From UBA1351 sp963677625 (GTDB lineage: Bacteria > Bacillota > Clostridia > Lachnospirales > Vallitaleaceae), in contig CAXXSW010000003.1 of NCBI GenBank assembly GCA_963677625.2, forward strand, positions 1 through 64,000: 64,000 nucleotides of DNA, given 5' to 3'. A program made the translations under genes and the position numbers. The first letter of the stretch is position 1; each line of letters begins with the position of its first letter. Below, piece by piece: positions 10,231 to 19,236 of the stretch. Under the pieces are notes generated by a model, which did not search any database, was not told where the DNA came from, and worked only from the letters and a program-made list of their open reading frames with translations.

Positions 10231-11955
10231 TCAAAATGTTATGGTTTCCAATTGTTCTTCTACAAGATAGAAGGGCAAACCATAATTTTTCAATATAAAA
10301 TCATGGAAGGCTTTATCGCTATAATTAGAGCCAGCAACTTCTTTGAACATATCTTTCAGTTGCTGCATTTTATATTCACCATACATATAATGAATCATTT
10401 CACCTGGTTTAGATATCATTCTTGTGACGATAGACTGGGCAGATTCTTCATCATATCCTTGGAGGACAAGTTGTTCAATCGCTTGATCTTCCGTCATACC
10501 ATCATAATGAAACTGAATATCTAATTGAACCATAAGAACATTTGTATAGGCTAAGTTGATTTCAATGAGTTTTACCGCTAAAGGATCCATATCCAAATAA
10601 TTAAAGAACAGATTTTGTACGTAGGTAGCCCACCCTTCCTCATACGTTAGGAACTCATTCATCTTCCTGTATAAAGGTTGGTCTGAATCAGCAATGTAAG
10701 AGTAATACAAGTGATGTCCTGGAATATTCTCATGATAGAATAAATGCACCGTTTCTATAGATACATTGTCGTAATCATCTTTTTGAAGAAACATATTACC
10801 ATAGTCTTCTCCGTCAACAGTTACAGGAAAATAGAAGCCTGTCGCTAGATATTCTTCCAGATAAGAAGGAATAACATTTTCACTGGCCAAAACTGTGCCA
10901 TAATCTTCAAACTGATCGGTGTAAATCTCATCAACTAAATCATAAACTTCATCAATAGAAGTTAAATTTGGCAACTCTGACAATAAATCCATTTCTGCCA
11001 CTTCTGGATTTCTCTTCATGAGTAATTGAACGTCTCCTATAATCTGATTCATTTGTTCATCAGACCATTCCTTTAAGCCTTTAACATCCAACTCGCCAGC
11101 TGTCTTATAGTTAACAATCGACTCATAATAGTCCTTTCCATCTTCTAATTGACTAATAGAACCTGTATTTGATGAAGAAACCATGGCTTCAGCCTGGGCC
11201 TTCAATCTTTCCATTGCCGGATAAATCTCATCACTAATTAAGGTAAGATAATCGGCTTTATACTTATCTCGTTCCTCATCTGACAAACCTTCAAAAGCAT
11301 CAATTCTATCGACAAAGCTTAGGTACATCATAAACTCTTCTGGTTGACCTAGCATGGCGTCAATCTGATCTACCACTTCCTGATACAAATGACCTGGAAG
11401 ACCATATCCTTGTTCAAATCTTTCCTGTTCATATGCAATTACCTCATCAAAGAGGCGTGGTATTTTACTGACTCTTTCCACAAAAGCGTCTAGTTCGTTT
11501 CTTGACTCAAATTCTATCTGCATCAAAGCTAGTGGAAAATTAACCTGCACACCAGCTGATGGTTGAATTAAATGATCCATATAAATAAAATCTTTTGATT
11601 CTTCAGCAAAAGACAGGTTAAACTTAGCTAGTTCATAGTTGACTTGCTGGTCTGATGTAAGTAAGTCTTTATTAATTGTTAGCAATTCTTCATAATCTTT
11701 TTTCATTTGGTCTATCTGAGCATATAGATCATCTATGTCCAAATGATCAATATCAGCTGCCAGATCCAAAAATCCAGCTGCCTCCAAGTCTCCAAGTGTA
11801 AATGTTGCTGTTAGTGGTGAATTTTCCAAAGTCGTTTTTGCCAAACGATCAAGGAAGTCATCAAAGCGCGCTTGTTCGTCTTGTTTACAAGCTGCAAGCA
11901 TCAATACTAAGATCAATATCATACTTACGTTTTTTAGTAAATGCTTATTTTTCAT
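10231..11955 (-). CDS. DUF885 family lipoprotein, putative metalloprotease
   Basis: A 574-residue surface lipoprotein: hydrophobic signal and lipobox LMLAAC with the lipidated cysteine at 23. The body matches DUF885, a family related to zinc carboxypeptidases. Seen: H-E-N-I-P-G-H-H near residues 408-415, the family's metal site (HExxPGHH), and downstream EEGWATYVQ, which would supply the further acidic ligand. It probably trims peptides outside the membrane; the substrate is unknown. GGGAGAG precedes the start. It stands alone, with a hairpin separating it from phoH upstream. Confidence 0.85.
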   Translation of the reverse strand: MKNKHLLKNVSMILILVLMLAACKQDEQARFDDFLDRLAKTTLENSPLTATFTLGDLEAAGFLDLAADIDHLDIDDLYAQIDQMKKDYEELLTINKDLLTSDQQVNYELAKFNLSFAEESKDFIYMDHLIQPSAGVQVNFPLALMQIEFESRNELDAFVERVSKIPRLFDEVIAYEQERFEQGYGLPGHLYQEVVDQIDAMLGQPEEFMMYLSFVDRIDAFEGLSDEERDKYKADYLTLISDEIYPAMERLKAQAEAMVSSSNTGSISQLEDGKDYYESIVNYKTAGELDVKGLKEWSDEQMNQIIGDVQLLMKRNPEVAEMDLLSELPNLTSIDEVYDLVDEIYTDQFEDYGTVLASENVIPSYLEEYLATGFYFPVTVDGEDYGNMFLQKDDYDNVSIETVHLFYHENIPGHHLYYSYIADSDQPLYRKMNEFLTYEEGWATYVQNLFFNYLDMDPLAVKLIEINLAYTNVLMVQLDIQFHYDGMTEDQAIEQLVLQGYDEESAQSIVTRMISKPGEMIHYMYGEYKMQQLKDMFKEVAGSNYSDKAFHDFILKNYGLPFYLVEEQLETITF

Positions 11956-12021
11956 TCTGTCTCTCCCATCCTATATCTTTTAACCTAATTTTTCAGGTTT
12001 TGGTTATATCATTATATAGCA

Positions 12022-12050
12022 AACTGCATCCATGAACAATGGATGCAGTT
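12022..12050. terminator. Stem-loop downstream of phoH
   Basis: Perfect 12-bp inverted repeat (AACTGCATCCAT with its complement, 5-base loop) between the phoH stop and the DUF885 start. No T run of the usual kind follows on the minus strand, so termination is likely but not certain. Confidence 0.6.
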
Positions 12051-12078
12051 AAAAATTAAGAAAGCTTTAATTATACTT

Positions 12079-13425
12079 CTACATACCTCTCTCAGCAATT
12101 TTTGCCAATGGACTCCGTTCAACTCTTTTAAGAGATACATGACCTGTAATAGTATAGGGTTTCATCTTCTCGACCGTGTAAATCAAGCCATTTGATTTGG
12201 AGTCTACATAATGGTTGTCGATCTGGTTATCACTAGGATCACCTAAGAAGATAAACTTAGAGTCTTTACCCGCCCGAGTCAGCATAAGTTTAGCTAAGTG
12301 CGGTGTCATTTCTTGAGCTTCATCAACAATAATTAGGGAGTTAGTAAACGTTCTCCCCCTCATATAGGTAAAAGTCTTGGTCTCAATCACACCACGCTGT
12401 CTGTACTGGTCTATAAAATCTTCCACTGTGAAAGTAGGCTTCATATAATGACCATCTTTAGATGTTTCCTTTATATCGCTGAGATTTTCAATGGCATCGT
12501 AGAATGACCCCATCCAAGGTCTCAATTTTTCTTTTTCATCACCAGGAAGATATCCAATATCATTGCCTGCAGCAACAACAGGTCTAACAAAGACGATTTT
12601 ACGGTAACGATTAGTCTCTATTACATTCTGTAGAGCTGTCGAAGTTGCAAGTATGGTCTTACCTGAACCAGCTCCGCCAATAATAGTGGCAAAATGAATA
12701 TCCGGATTCATCAATAGTTCAAAGGCCATCTTCTGTTCTCTATTGATTGGAGTTAAGCCCCAGGCCTTTTCATTGACATATTTAAGGGGTACGATCCGTT
12801 TACCATCAAATCTTGCAATAACTTCATGACCTTGACTATCAGAACTTTTCACATGTATAAACTCATTAGGAAAAACCTGACCTACTAATTCTTCGGGCAA
12901 GTCCAAACCACCGCTATATATAAGGTTGATATTATCTGATGGCATGGCATATTCCCTATATCCCTTGTATACATCTTCTGATGTAATTTTATCGTTTTGA
13001 TAATCTTGAACCTTGGCTCCTAAACTCTGAGCTTTAATACTCATATAAAGGTCCTTAGTCACCAAAATCGTCGGTATGTCTTCTGCTTCCTGTAAATTCA
13101 ATGTAACTGCAATAATCTTAGAGTCATTCTTATGGACATCAATACCATTAGGTAATACTGATGTATCCAAATGATTCAGTTCAACCCTAAGGGTTCCACC
13201 ATTATCCAAGGGAATTCCTTTTTGAATATCACCTTTGGTCATAAGGACTTGCAGTTCTTTAGCAACTTTTCTTGCGCTGAATCCAACCAAACCTTCTCTA
13301 CGCTTTAAGTTATCAAGTTCTTCAATGGCAATTACCGGAATGATAACATTATTATCTGAGAAACTGGTTAGGAAATTCGGGTCGTGAATCATGACATTAG
13401 TATCAATTACATAATTCTTAATCAT
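12079..13425 (-). CDS. PhoH family ATPase with N-terminal PIN domain
   Basis: A 448-residue PIN-PhoH fusion (PhoH2/YlaK type). The N-terminal PIN ribonuclease domain shows the acidic start NYVIDTNVMIHDP (about 4-16) and further acidic residues in AIEELDNL. The C-terminal PhoH ATPase has Walker A GGAGSGKT (250-257), the VRPVVAAGNDIGYLPG segment and Walker B LIIVDEAQ. Homologues are described as sequence-specific RNA helicase/ribonucleases. No antitoxin-like gene lies next to it. It follows the thymidine kinase gene by 24 bases, so the two are likely cotranscribed. GGGAGG precedes the ATG. Confidence 0.9.
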   Translation of the reverse strand: MIKNYVIDTNVMIHDPNFLTSFSDNNVIIPVIAIEELDNLKRREGLVGFSARKVAKELQVLMTKGDIQKGIPLDNGGTLRVELNHLDTSVLPNGIDVHKNDSKIIAVTLNLQEAEDIPTILVTKDLYMSIKAQSLGAKVQDYQNDKITSEDVYKGYREYAMPSDNINLIYSGGLDLPEELVGQVFPNEFIHVKSSDSQGHEVIARFDGKRIVPLKYVNEKAWGLTPINREQKMAFELLMNPDIHFATIIGGAGSGKTILATSTALQNVIETNRYRKIVFVRPVVAAGNDIGYLPGDEKEKLRPWMGSFYDAIENLSDIKETSKDGHYMKPTFTVEDFIDQYRQRGVIETKTFTYMRGRTFTNSLIIVDEAQEMTPHLAKLMLTRAGKDSKFIFLGDPSDNQIDNHYVDSKSNGLIYTVEKMKPYTITGHVSLKRVERSPLAKIAERGM

Positions 13426-13449
13426 ATGAAGACCTCCCTTATAAGGATA

Positions 13450-14043
13450 TTAATCCTTATTAATTGTTGTCATTAACGGGTGCGCGTAATGCTCATAGCA
13501 AACCGGAATATATTTTTCCAATCCGCCTATATCAATAGGATTCCCCTTGTACTCGGGTTTCCCATCAACTAACTTAAGATTATGCGTCGCCTTGGAATTA
13601 CAATACCAACAGACAGTCTTAATTTCTTCGAGTTTATCAGCTAGTTCAAGTAGTCTCTTGGAAGCTTCAAATAATTCCAATGTATAGCTCATACGTAAAC
13701 CATAACATATAACAGGTGTCTTAAACAAAAGTGTTATTTCACGAAGTTGATCAATATGATGTGCCTTTAACATTTGTACTTCATCAACCAAAACACAGTC
13801 AATTCTTTCATGACGTTTCATATGCTCATTGAAAACATCCATAACATTTGTGTCTGTATCAATCACCTCAGCTTTCATCTTAAACCCTGCCCTAGTAGAT
13901 ATATTGCCATCACTCCTCGTATCCATTGAAGGGATAAGTAATAGGACCTTCTTGCCCTGGGTTTCGTAGTTATGTGCTGTTGCAATTAGATTAAGAGATT
14001 TGGCACTGAAAACTGTACCATACTTGAAAAATAATTTTGCCAT
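13450..14043 (-). CDS. tdk: Thymidine kinase
   Basis: Salvage enzyme that phosphorylates thymidine to dTMP. The 197 residues fit the type II family. Seen: P-loop YGTVFSAKS (8-16), where family members usually read G-x-M-x-SGKS, so the last glycine is alanine here; Walker B VLVDEVQML (84-92); and a zinc site formed by C145, C148 and C182 with H185. The lasso and C-terminal substrate region are present, so the gene is full length. A moderate AGGT site lies before the ATG. It probably forms a transcript with the downstream PhoH gene. Confidence 0.87.
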   Translation of the reverse strand: MAKLFFKYGTVFSAKSLNLIATAHNYETQGKKVLLLIPSMDTRSDGNISTRAGFKMKAEVIDTDTNVMDVFNEHMKRHERIDCVLVDEVQMLKAHHIDQLREITLLFKTPVICYGLRMSYTLELFEASKRLLELADKLEEIKTVCWYCNSKATHNLKLVDGKPEYKGNPIDIGGLEKYIPVCYEHYAHPLMTTINKD

Positions 14044-14103
14044 TTGTTTACCTGCCTTATAAATTTCACCACCAACAGATGGTTCTTATATTTTAATTAT
14101 ACA

Positions 14104-15960
14104 TCACTTCTTACGATTCTCAAAGAAGATAAAATGATCGATTGAATCCAGTATATCTTTAAATTCTTCCCTAGGTGCCAAGTCAATGTATCTTCCAATA
14201 AGTTCTTGTTGGTCTGATTTTCTATATTTACCATAGAAGATGTCAAACAAATTGTGACCACGTATATAAATCTTAATATCTTCAATATGTTGGCGGACAT
14301 CTTCAACACTGGCGATACGTATACCGGTTTTAGCTACAAAACGCTTAGTAGACTTTAGTTTATGCAGATAAAGCATATACCTATCATATAAGATTTCATA
14401 GAAAGATTCTTCTGACTCAATAATACCAAGCTCTACCATAATAGCCGGATTCAAAAAATAATTCTCTATAGAATAATACTTCAAAACAAGGACATTTTCT
14501 GGCTTAATCCTTGGTATCTTAGCATCATCATCCTGTATTCTTCGATAATAATACCTGCAAAGTTCTTTAACCAAACCATCAGGATTATGGCCATCACTAT
14601 CCCTTATCATCATAAAGTTATTTTTTAAGAATCCTCTATTAATAAACTTAAGGTTGGCATATGTCTTAATATTGGTACAAGAATTAGTCGGTATAATGGC
14701 AATACGATTCAAATCTCCATTTTCATCTCTTATTTCTGAATAGTACTTGTCCAATATCAATGGCAACCGACTTCGGTCATCCTTACCCTCCACAATAAAG
14801 ACAAAATCAGCACTAATCATATCGTTGGCAGTGTAACCCAGATCATCCAAAATCTGATCTATACCAGCAGCTGAACCCAAGATTGTATTCTGGTTTTCAT
14901 AGGATACAGCTATCTGCCTAATCTGTTTAGTTGAGAAGTTATATAACATATGAGGTGAGTGTGTTGTAAAAATTACTTGGTTCTTTTTAGACAATCGATA
15001 AATAATCTCACTTGCAATTTTCTGAAGTTCAGGATGAAGATGCAGCTCTGGTTGCTCAATGATAATAAGGCTGTGCATAACCCCTTCCACTTCCAGATAT
15101 GCTTGAAAGAGAGAAAGAATATAAATACTAATCATGGACAAGTTAGCTTCGTCCAATTCTTTTTCAAAATTCAAGTGATTATTTTTGACCATAGTTCTTA
15201 TTTTCAGCAAGGATTCAATATCAAAGTCAAACCTATAGTAAATTTCATAATGCTTACCATAATTATCCCTAAAAAAACGATTAATGGCATCAGCATACTT
15301 CTTTAGATTGCTTCTATAAAGCTTATAATTAACTAGTTTAAATGTTTCCTGTAAGGTTAAGTTAACAGGTTTCTTCTTATTGATAAAACCAATACAGTCA
15401 AAGCAATCATTGCAAGGTCTAGTACTATCAAATATGCAGGTATTCTTAATAACCTCATCCATTTCAGAAAAACCATGGATATCTACTAATTGTCGATCTA
15501 AATACCCCAGGTCCCTATTTTCTCTAACAATATGTAAATTTGGGACAACCTCTTTGGCGTATGGATTATCTTTATTAACTGAGTCACCTATACGGATATC
15601 ACCATTTGGATAGACTTTCATGACAATCGTGGTTAAATCTTCCTCAACCCTAATACGTTCATGAAACTCATCATACCATTTTTCATACTTATGGTGTCGA
15701 CTAACTAATCGCTGATTAAACAAATGGTCCATATCCTCATCAAAAAGACGGAAGGTCCCTTGAATTTCAATTGGACGATTAGGTTCATGAAAAGAGTAGG
15801 CATTTACTTCATAATCACCACTCAAAAGCTTAATGGCATTAAGAATCGATGTTTTTCCTACATTATTTTTACCGACAAGAATCAAGGTATTGTCAATATC
15901 AGTAATCTCCATATATTCAATTGATAGAAAATTCTTAATCAAAAGTTTAGTTATCTTCAT
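14104..15960 (-). CDS. OLD-type ATPase with TOPRIM domain
   Basis: A 618-residue AAA/ABC-like ATPase joined to a TOPRIM nuclease domain, as in OLD (overcoming lysogenization defect) nucleases. Seen: Walker A VGKNNVGKTS (29-38), IIIEQPELHLHP (299-310) as the Walker B/D-loop, TTHSPHML switch, then TOPRIM acidic residues FIVEGKDD (388-395) and RDSDGHN (453-459). Inside the ATPase is an insertion with cysteines 175, 183, 186 and 189, which looks like a metal-binding knuckle. There is no UvrD partner as in Gabija, so it fits stand-alone OLD proteins, which are often linked to phage defence or DNA repair. Its ATG overlaps the stop of the EAL gene by four bases. Confidence 0.83.
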   Translation of the reverse strand: MKITKLLIKNFLSIEYMEITDIDNTLILVGKNNVGKTSILNAIKLLSGDYEVNAYSFHEPNRPIEIQGTFRLFDEDMDHLFNQRLVSRHHKYEKWYDEFHERIRVEEDLTTIVMKVYPNGDIRIGDSVNKDNPYAKEVVPNLHIVRENRDLGYLDRQLVDIHGFSEMDEVIKNTCIFDSTRPCNDCFDCIGFINKKKPVNLTLQETFKLVNYKLYRSNLKKYADAINRFFRDNYGKHYEIYYRFDFDIESLLKIRTMVKNNHLNFEKELDEANLSMISIYILSLFQAYLEVEGVMHSLIIIEQPELHLHPELQKIASEIIYRLSKKNQVIFTTHSPHMLYNFSTKQIRQIAVSYENQNTILGSAAGIDQILDDLGYTANDMISADFVFIVEGKDDRSRLPLILDKYYSEIRDENGDLNRIAIIPTNSCTNIKTYANLKFINRGFLKNNFMMIRDSDGHNPDGLVKELCRYYYRRIQDDDAKIPRIKPENVLVLKYYSIENYFLNPAIMVELGIIESEESFYEILYDRYMLYLHKLKSTKRFVAKTGIRIASVEDVRQHIEDIKIYIRGHNLFDIFYGKYRKSDQQELIGRYIDLAPREEFKDILDSIDHFIFFENRKK

Positions 15961-18263
15961 CCTAGTTCCTCTGATTCATTAATTAAGTCCAATACAGCCT
16001 CAGCAGACATAGGCTTAGAATAGATATAGCCTTGTATATACTGACAGGAAGTACCCTGCAGGAACTCAAGTTGTTCCTTTGTCTCCACACCTTCTGCAAT
16101 ACATTCCATATCCATACGTTCCACTAAATCAATGATATTCTCAAGAATCTTATGGTCCATGACATTCTGGTGCATACGTTCAATAAATCCTTTATCGATT
16201 TTAAGAATATCAAATGGAAGCAACCGTAAATAGTCCAAAGAAGAATAACCTGTACCAAAGTCATCAATAGCTATCTTAACTCCTTTTTCATGAAGGCGGT
16301 TAAGTTCCAAAAACACTCGGTCTGATGTCCTAATCATCTTGGTTTCAGTAACTTCTAGCTCCAATAACTCAGCTGGGTATCCCGTCCTATCCAAAACTGA
16401 GATAACCTGATCCGCAAAGCCTTCTTCTTCTAACTGAAGAACCGAAACATTCACCGATAAAGTCCAACTCTTATGAAATTTTCGATTCCATTTAAGGGCT
16501 TCTTCTACACTTGTTTTAAGAACCCATTCGCCTAATTCATCAATAATTCCAACCTCCTCAGCCAAATGAACAAATTCACTAGGCATTAAGAGGGTACCAT
16601 CTTGTAGCCGCCATCTGACCAAGGCTTCAAAACCTCGAATCGTATGGTCTTCCTGACGAAATTGAGGTTGAAATTCCAGGTATAATTCTTTGGCTAATAT
16701 TCCATCCCTTAGCTTTGTTTCCAGTTGAAGCTTAGTTACCACTTCGTCACGGATATGTTCATTATAAAACTGTACGTATCCCTTATCTTCAGACGAGGCC
16801 CTAGCAATAGCTAAAGTCGCATTTTTATGCAATTCGCGCTGGGTAAAACCATCTTCTGGGGCCATAGCAATACCAATACGATAGTCCAAACCATACACAT
16901 TCATATCATTGTCGTAAAAACTTTGATGCGACAGTATATCCTTAATATATTGAATATATTGGTGAACTTCTCCATCAATCACCGTATTAACAGTTAGAAC
17001 TTCAAAAGTATCTTCACTAACTTTACCTACACAGTATACAAAGTTAAGCTTAGACAGCTTATCCACAAGTAACCTGTCTATAGTAATAGTTTCATGGGCA
17101 TTAACAATCGTTGTTAAGCTATTATAATTAACAATCTTTATAAGAATCATACCAAATCTTGTCATATGGTAGACATTGATTCCCTTATCAAAAAGCTCCA
17201 TCAGCTTATATTTATTGGGTATGGATAGAGCTTCACTTTGAACAAACTCCGTCTGACTGACAAGACTTAAATATCGGTCCCTGACTACAATAAAAGCGGT
17301 AATAGTAGCTAGAATGCTTTCACACTCATTATGCTCCTGATTAGGTACAAAAATAAACTCAAGTTTTTGATTGGACTCATCAATGAATATATCTGCTTCA
17401 ACACTAAAAGCCTTACCTGTAACGAGAACCTCAATAATTTCCGACCAATTTTGTTCAAAAGGAATCCTTGTAATCTGGTGGAGGTTAACGACTTTTCCTC
17501 TTTCCTCAATGATTCCAGTTTCGAGAAATTTTTCTTCAACCGTTTTATTCATTAATAGTATATCCCCTTTAGGATTTAACTCTATTATTCCAATAGGAAG
17601 CTTTTGGATATTTTCAACTAGTCGACGACTGGACTTGTTATTCATTAAATAGGATTGATTATATTCGAAAACAACCAAGACATAGCAAATAAGAAGATAT
17701 ATACTTAAGTCCAACTTAAAGATAGTATTGATTTGCACTGGAAGCGCTACATGAAAATCAAAGAGATAGGAAAGCTTGACAATTGTCATAAGAACAAAAA
17801 GTATCCCGGACATATTCCTCATAGAAATCTCAAACTCTTCATATAAAAGATATAAAAGACCCATAAGAAAAAACATCATCGCTTGTATTAATATAATTGG
17901 TAAAATAGTATCTTTATAAGAATAGCCTGATTGCAATGACACTACAATCCATAGGAAGCTAAAAAATATAACCGACAGATAAAGTCTTGATGGGATGACT
18001 ATCTGATCTCTAAGGTTCTTAGTCATGATAATCATTGTAACAGCTAAGGTAATTAAACTAAATATATAAAAAAGAAAGTTTCCTAAGTCTCCACTACCAT
18101 TATAAAAAAGCATGAGCATATAACCCATGCCTCCATAAATCAAAACTCTAGATTCACTAAAAACACTTTCACTCCGCTCTTTTCTTGCAGAGTAATAATA
18201 TAGGCAGATTAAAAAATAAATCAACAGCATAAATGTGTAATAAATAAAATTCAAACCGCCCAT
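15957..18263 (-). CDS. Membrane-bound c-di-GMP phosphodiesterase, PAS-degenerate GGDEF-EAL
   Basis: Membrane sensor protein that most likely hydrolyses cyclic di-GMP. About seven membrane helices fill the first 200 residues, followed by a PAS-like segment, a GGDEF domain whose signature is replaced by a VSEDTFE sequence near 415 (so no cyclase activity is expected), and an EAL domain with all key elements: EALVRW (about 546), ELEVTET, DDFGTGYSSLDYL, LKIDKGF, EGVET and QGYIYSKPM. I start it at the ATG behind GGAGGATTAT; an ATG 20 codons upstream has a poor ribosome site. Its stop overlaps the OLD gene start (ATGA). It follows the AraC gene by about 95 bases. Confidence 0.88.
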   Translation of the reverse strand: MGGLNFIYYTFMLLIYFLICLYYYSARKERSESVFSESRVLIYGGMGYMLMLFYNGSGDLGNFLFYIFSLITLAVTMIIMTKNLRDQIVIPSRLYLSVIFFSFLWIVVSLQSGYSYKDTILPIILIQAMMFFLMGLLYLLYEEFEISMRNMSGILFVLMTIVKLSYLFDFHVALPVQINTIFKLDLSIYLLICYVLVVFEYNQSYLMNNKSSRRLVENIQKLPIGIIELNPKGDILLMNKTVEEKFLETGIIEERGKVVNLHQITRIPFEQNWSEIIEVLVTGKAFSVEADIFIDESNQKLEFIFVPNQEHNECESILATITAFIVVRDRYLSLVSQTEFVQSEALSIPNKYKLMELFDKGINVYHMTRFGMILIKIVNYNSLTTIVNAHETITIDRLLVDKLSKLNFVYCVGKVSEDTFEVLTVNTVIDGEVHQYIQYIKDILSHQSFYDNDMNVYGLDYRIGIAMAPEDGFTQRELHKNATLAIARASSEDKGYVQFYNEHIRDEVVTKLQLETKLRDGILAKELYLEFQPQFRQEDHTIRGFEALVRWRLQDGTLLMPSEFVHLAEEVGIIDELGEWVLKTSVEEALKWNRKFHKSWTLSVNVSVLQLEEEGFADQVISVLDRTGYPAELLELEVTETKMIRTSDRVFLELNRLHEKGVKIAIDDFGTGYSSLDYLRLLPFDILKIDKGFIERMHQNVMDHKILENIIDLVERMDMECIAEGVETKEQLEFLQGTSCQYIQGYIYSKPMSAEAVLDLINESEELG

Positions 18264-18357
18264 ATAATCCTCCATACTTCTTAATACATTTATTGTACTT
18301 GATAGGATTAGGAGCGTCAACATAACCTTGAACCAAAGTACTTTTTACTTTCCATCT

Positions 18358-19236
18358 TTATGCATCTTCATCTGAATCTGTATTCTCCCTACGATAAATG
18401 GTTGGAGCCAGTCCATAGTAAGCTTTAAACACCCTATTAAAGGTCTTTACCGAATTGAATCCATGTTTATCTGCTACTTCAACAATGGTCAATTCACCAT
18501 CTACCACATCTTCCTTGGCCATGGAAATCTGATAGTGCATAAGATATTGCTTAAAGGTAACCCCAGTGTAGCGCTTGAATTGTCTGGCAAAATGAAATTC
18601 ACTATAGCCTAGAAATTGTGCTGCTGAGGTTAATGTAATCCCCTCCTGATAATTGGTAAAGATATAATCATTAACCTTACTAAGAAGTTCATGCTCTTTT
18701 TCCATCTGGCTACTCATATAATCAAATCTGGTATTAAAATCACCATACCGTATCAAAACACCAACTAATTGTAGTAAGTGTCCCATCATAATAAACTGGT
18801 TGGCAGAATCTTGATTCATATTTTCCAAACTTAGGCTGTTCATAAACTTACCCACATGAACAAGCCCTTGAACTATTTTAGTATCAATGACTGTTACATC
18901 AAAGAACAGGGGATAGAGTAATTCCTCCACATCTGAGTCAAAATACTTCAGTAAATGTCTCCAATCAAAGAGAAGAATATGATAACCTCTAGACTCATTT
19001 TCTCGATGGTCCTTATAAGAATGGATATGGTTGCAACCAATAATAACCAGCTGGCCTTCTTTGACCTCATAGTCTTTTTGAAGAACACTGATTTTTATCC
19101 TTCCTCTTTCCACATAGATCATTTCTACTTCCTGATGATAATGTAATGGAAACTCAAAAGCATCCTTATGATAGCCGCACCTAATGGGTATATTCATTTT
19201 TCCTAATGGATGTTCATGAAATGCATCGTGTTTCAT
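18358..19236 (-). CDS. AraC family transcriptional regulator
   Basis: A 292-residue regulator with an N-terminal cupin-like sensing domain (HYHQEVEMIYVERGRIKI) and a C-terminal pair of helix-turn-helix units (ITLTSAAQFLGYSEFHFARQF and LTIVEVADKHGFNSVKTFNR). It ends with the family-typical FKAYYGLAPTIYRR. The start codon shares its A with the stop of the chemoreceptor gene (TAATG), so the two are translationally coupled. The ligand and targets are unknown; most relatives control sugar or surface functions. Coupling with a chemoreceptor suggests it acts in the same response, which is inference. Confidence 0.87.
   Translation of the reverse strand: MKHDAFHEHPLGKMNIPIRCGYHKDAFEFPLHYHQEVEMIYVERGRIKISVLQKDYEVKEGQLVIIGCNHIHSYKDHRENESRGYHILLFDWRHLLKYFDSDVEELLYPLFFDVTVIDTKIVQGLVHVGKFMNSLSLENMNQDSANQFIMMGHLLQLVGVLIRYGDFNTRFDYMSSQMEKEHELLSKVNDYIFTNYQEGITLTSAAQFLGYSEFHFARQFKRYTGVTFKQYLMHYQISMAKEDVVDGELTIVEVADKHGFNSVKTFNRVFKAYYGLAPTIYRRENTDSDEDA

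Noticed and set aside
12079..14043. PhoH-tdk pair as toxin-antitoxin system
   Set aside because: Upstream neighbour is a thymidine kinase, not a small antitoxin; the PIN-PhoH fusion is a common housekeeping form.
14097..14309. 70-codon frame at the end of the OLD-type gene
   Set aside because: Out-of-frame shadow of the longer gene.
14104..15960. Gabija-type defence system
   Set aside because: The OLD-type protein lacks an adjacent UvrD-like GajB; HelD lies 12 kb away and is a different family.
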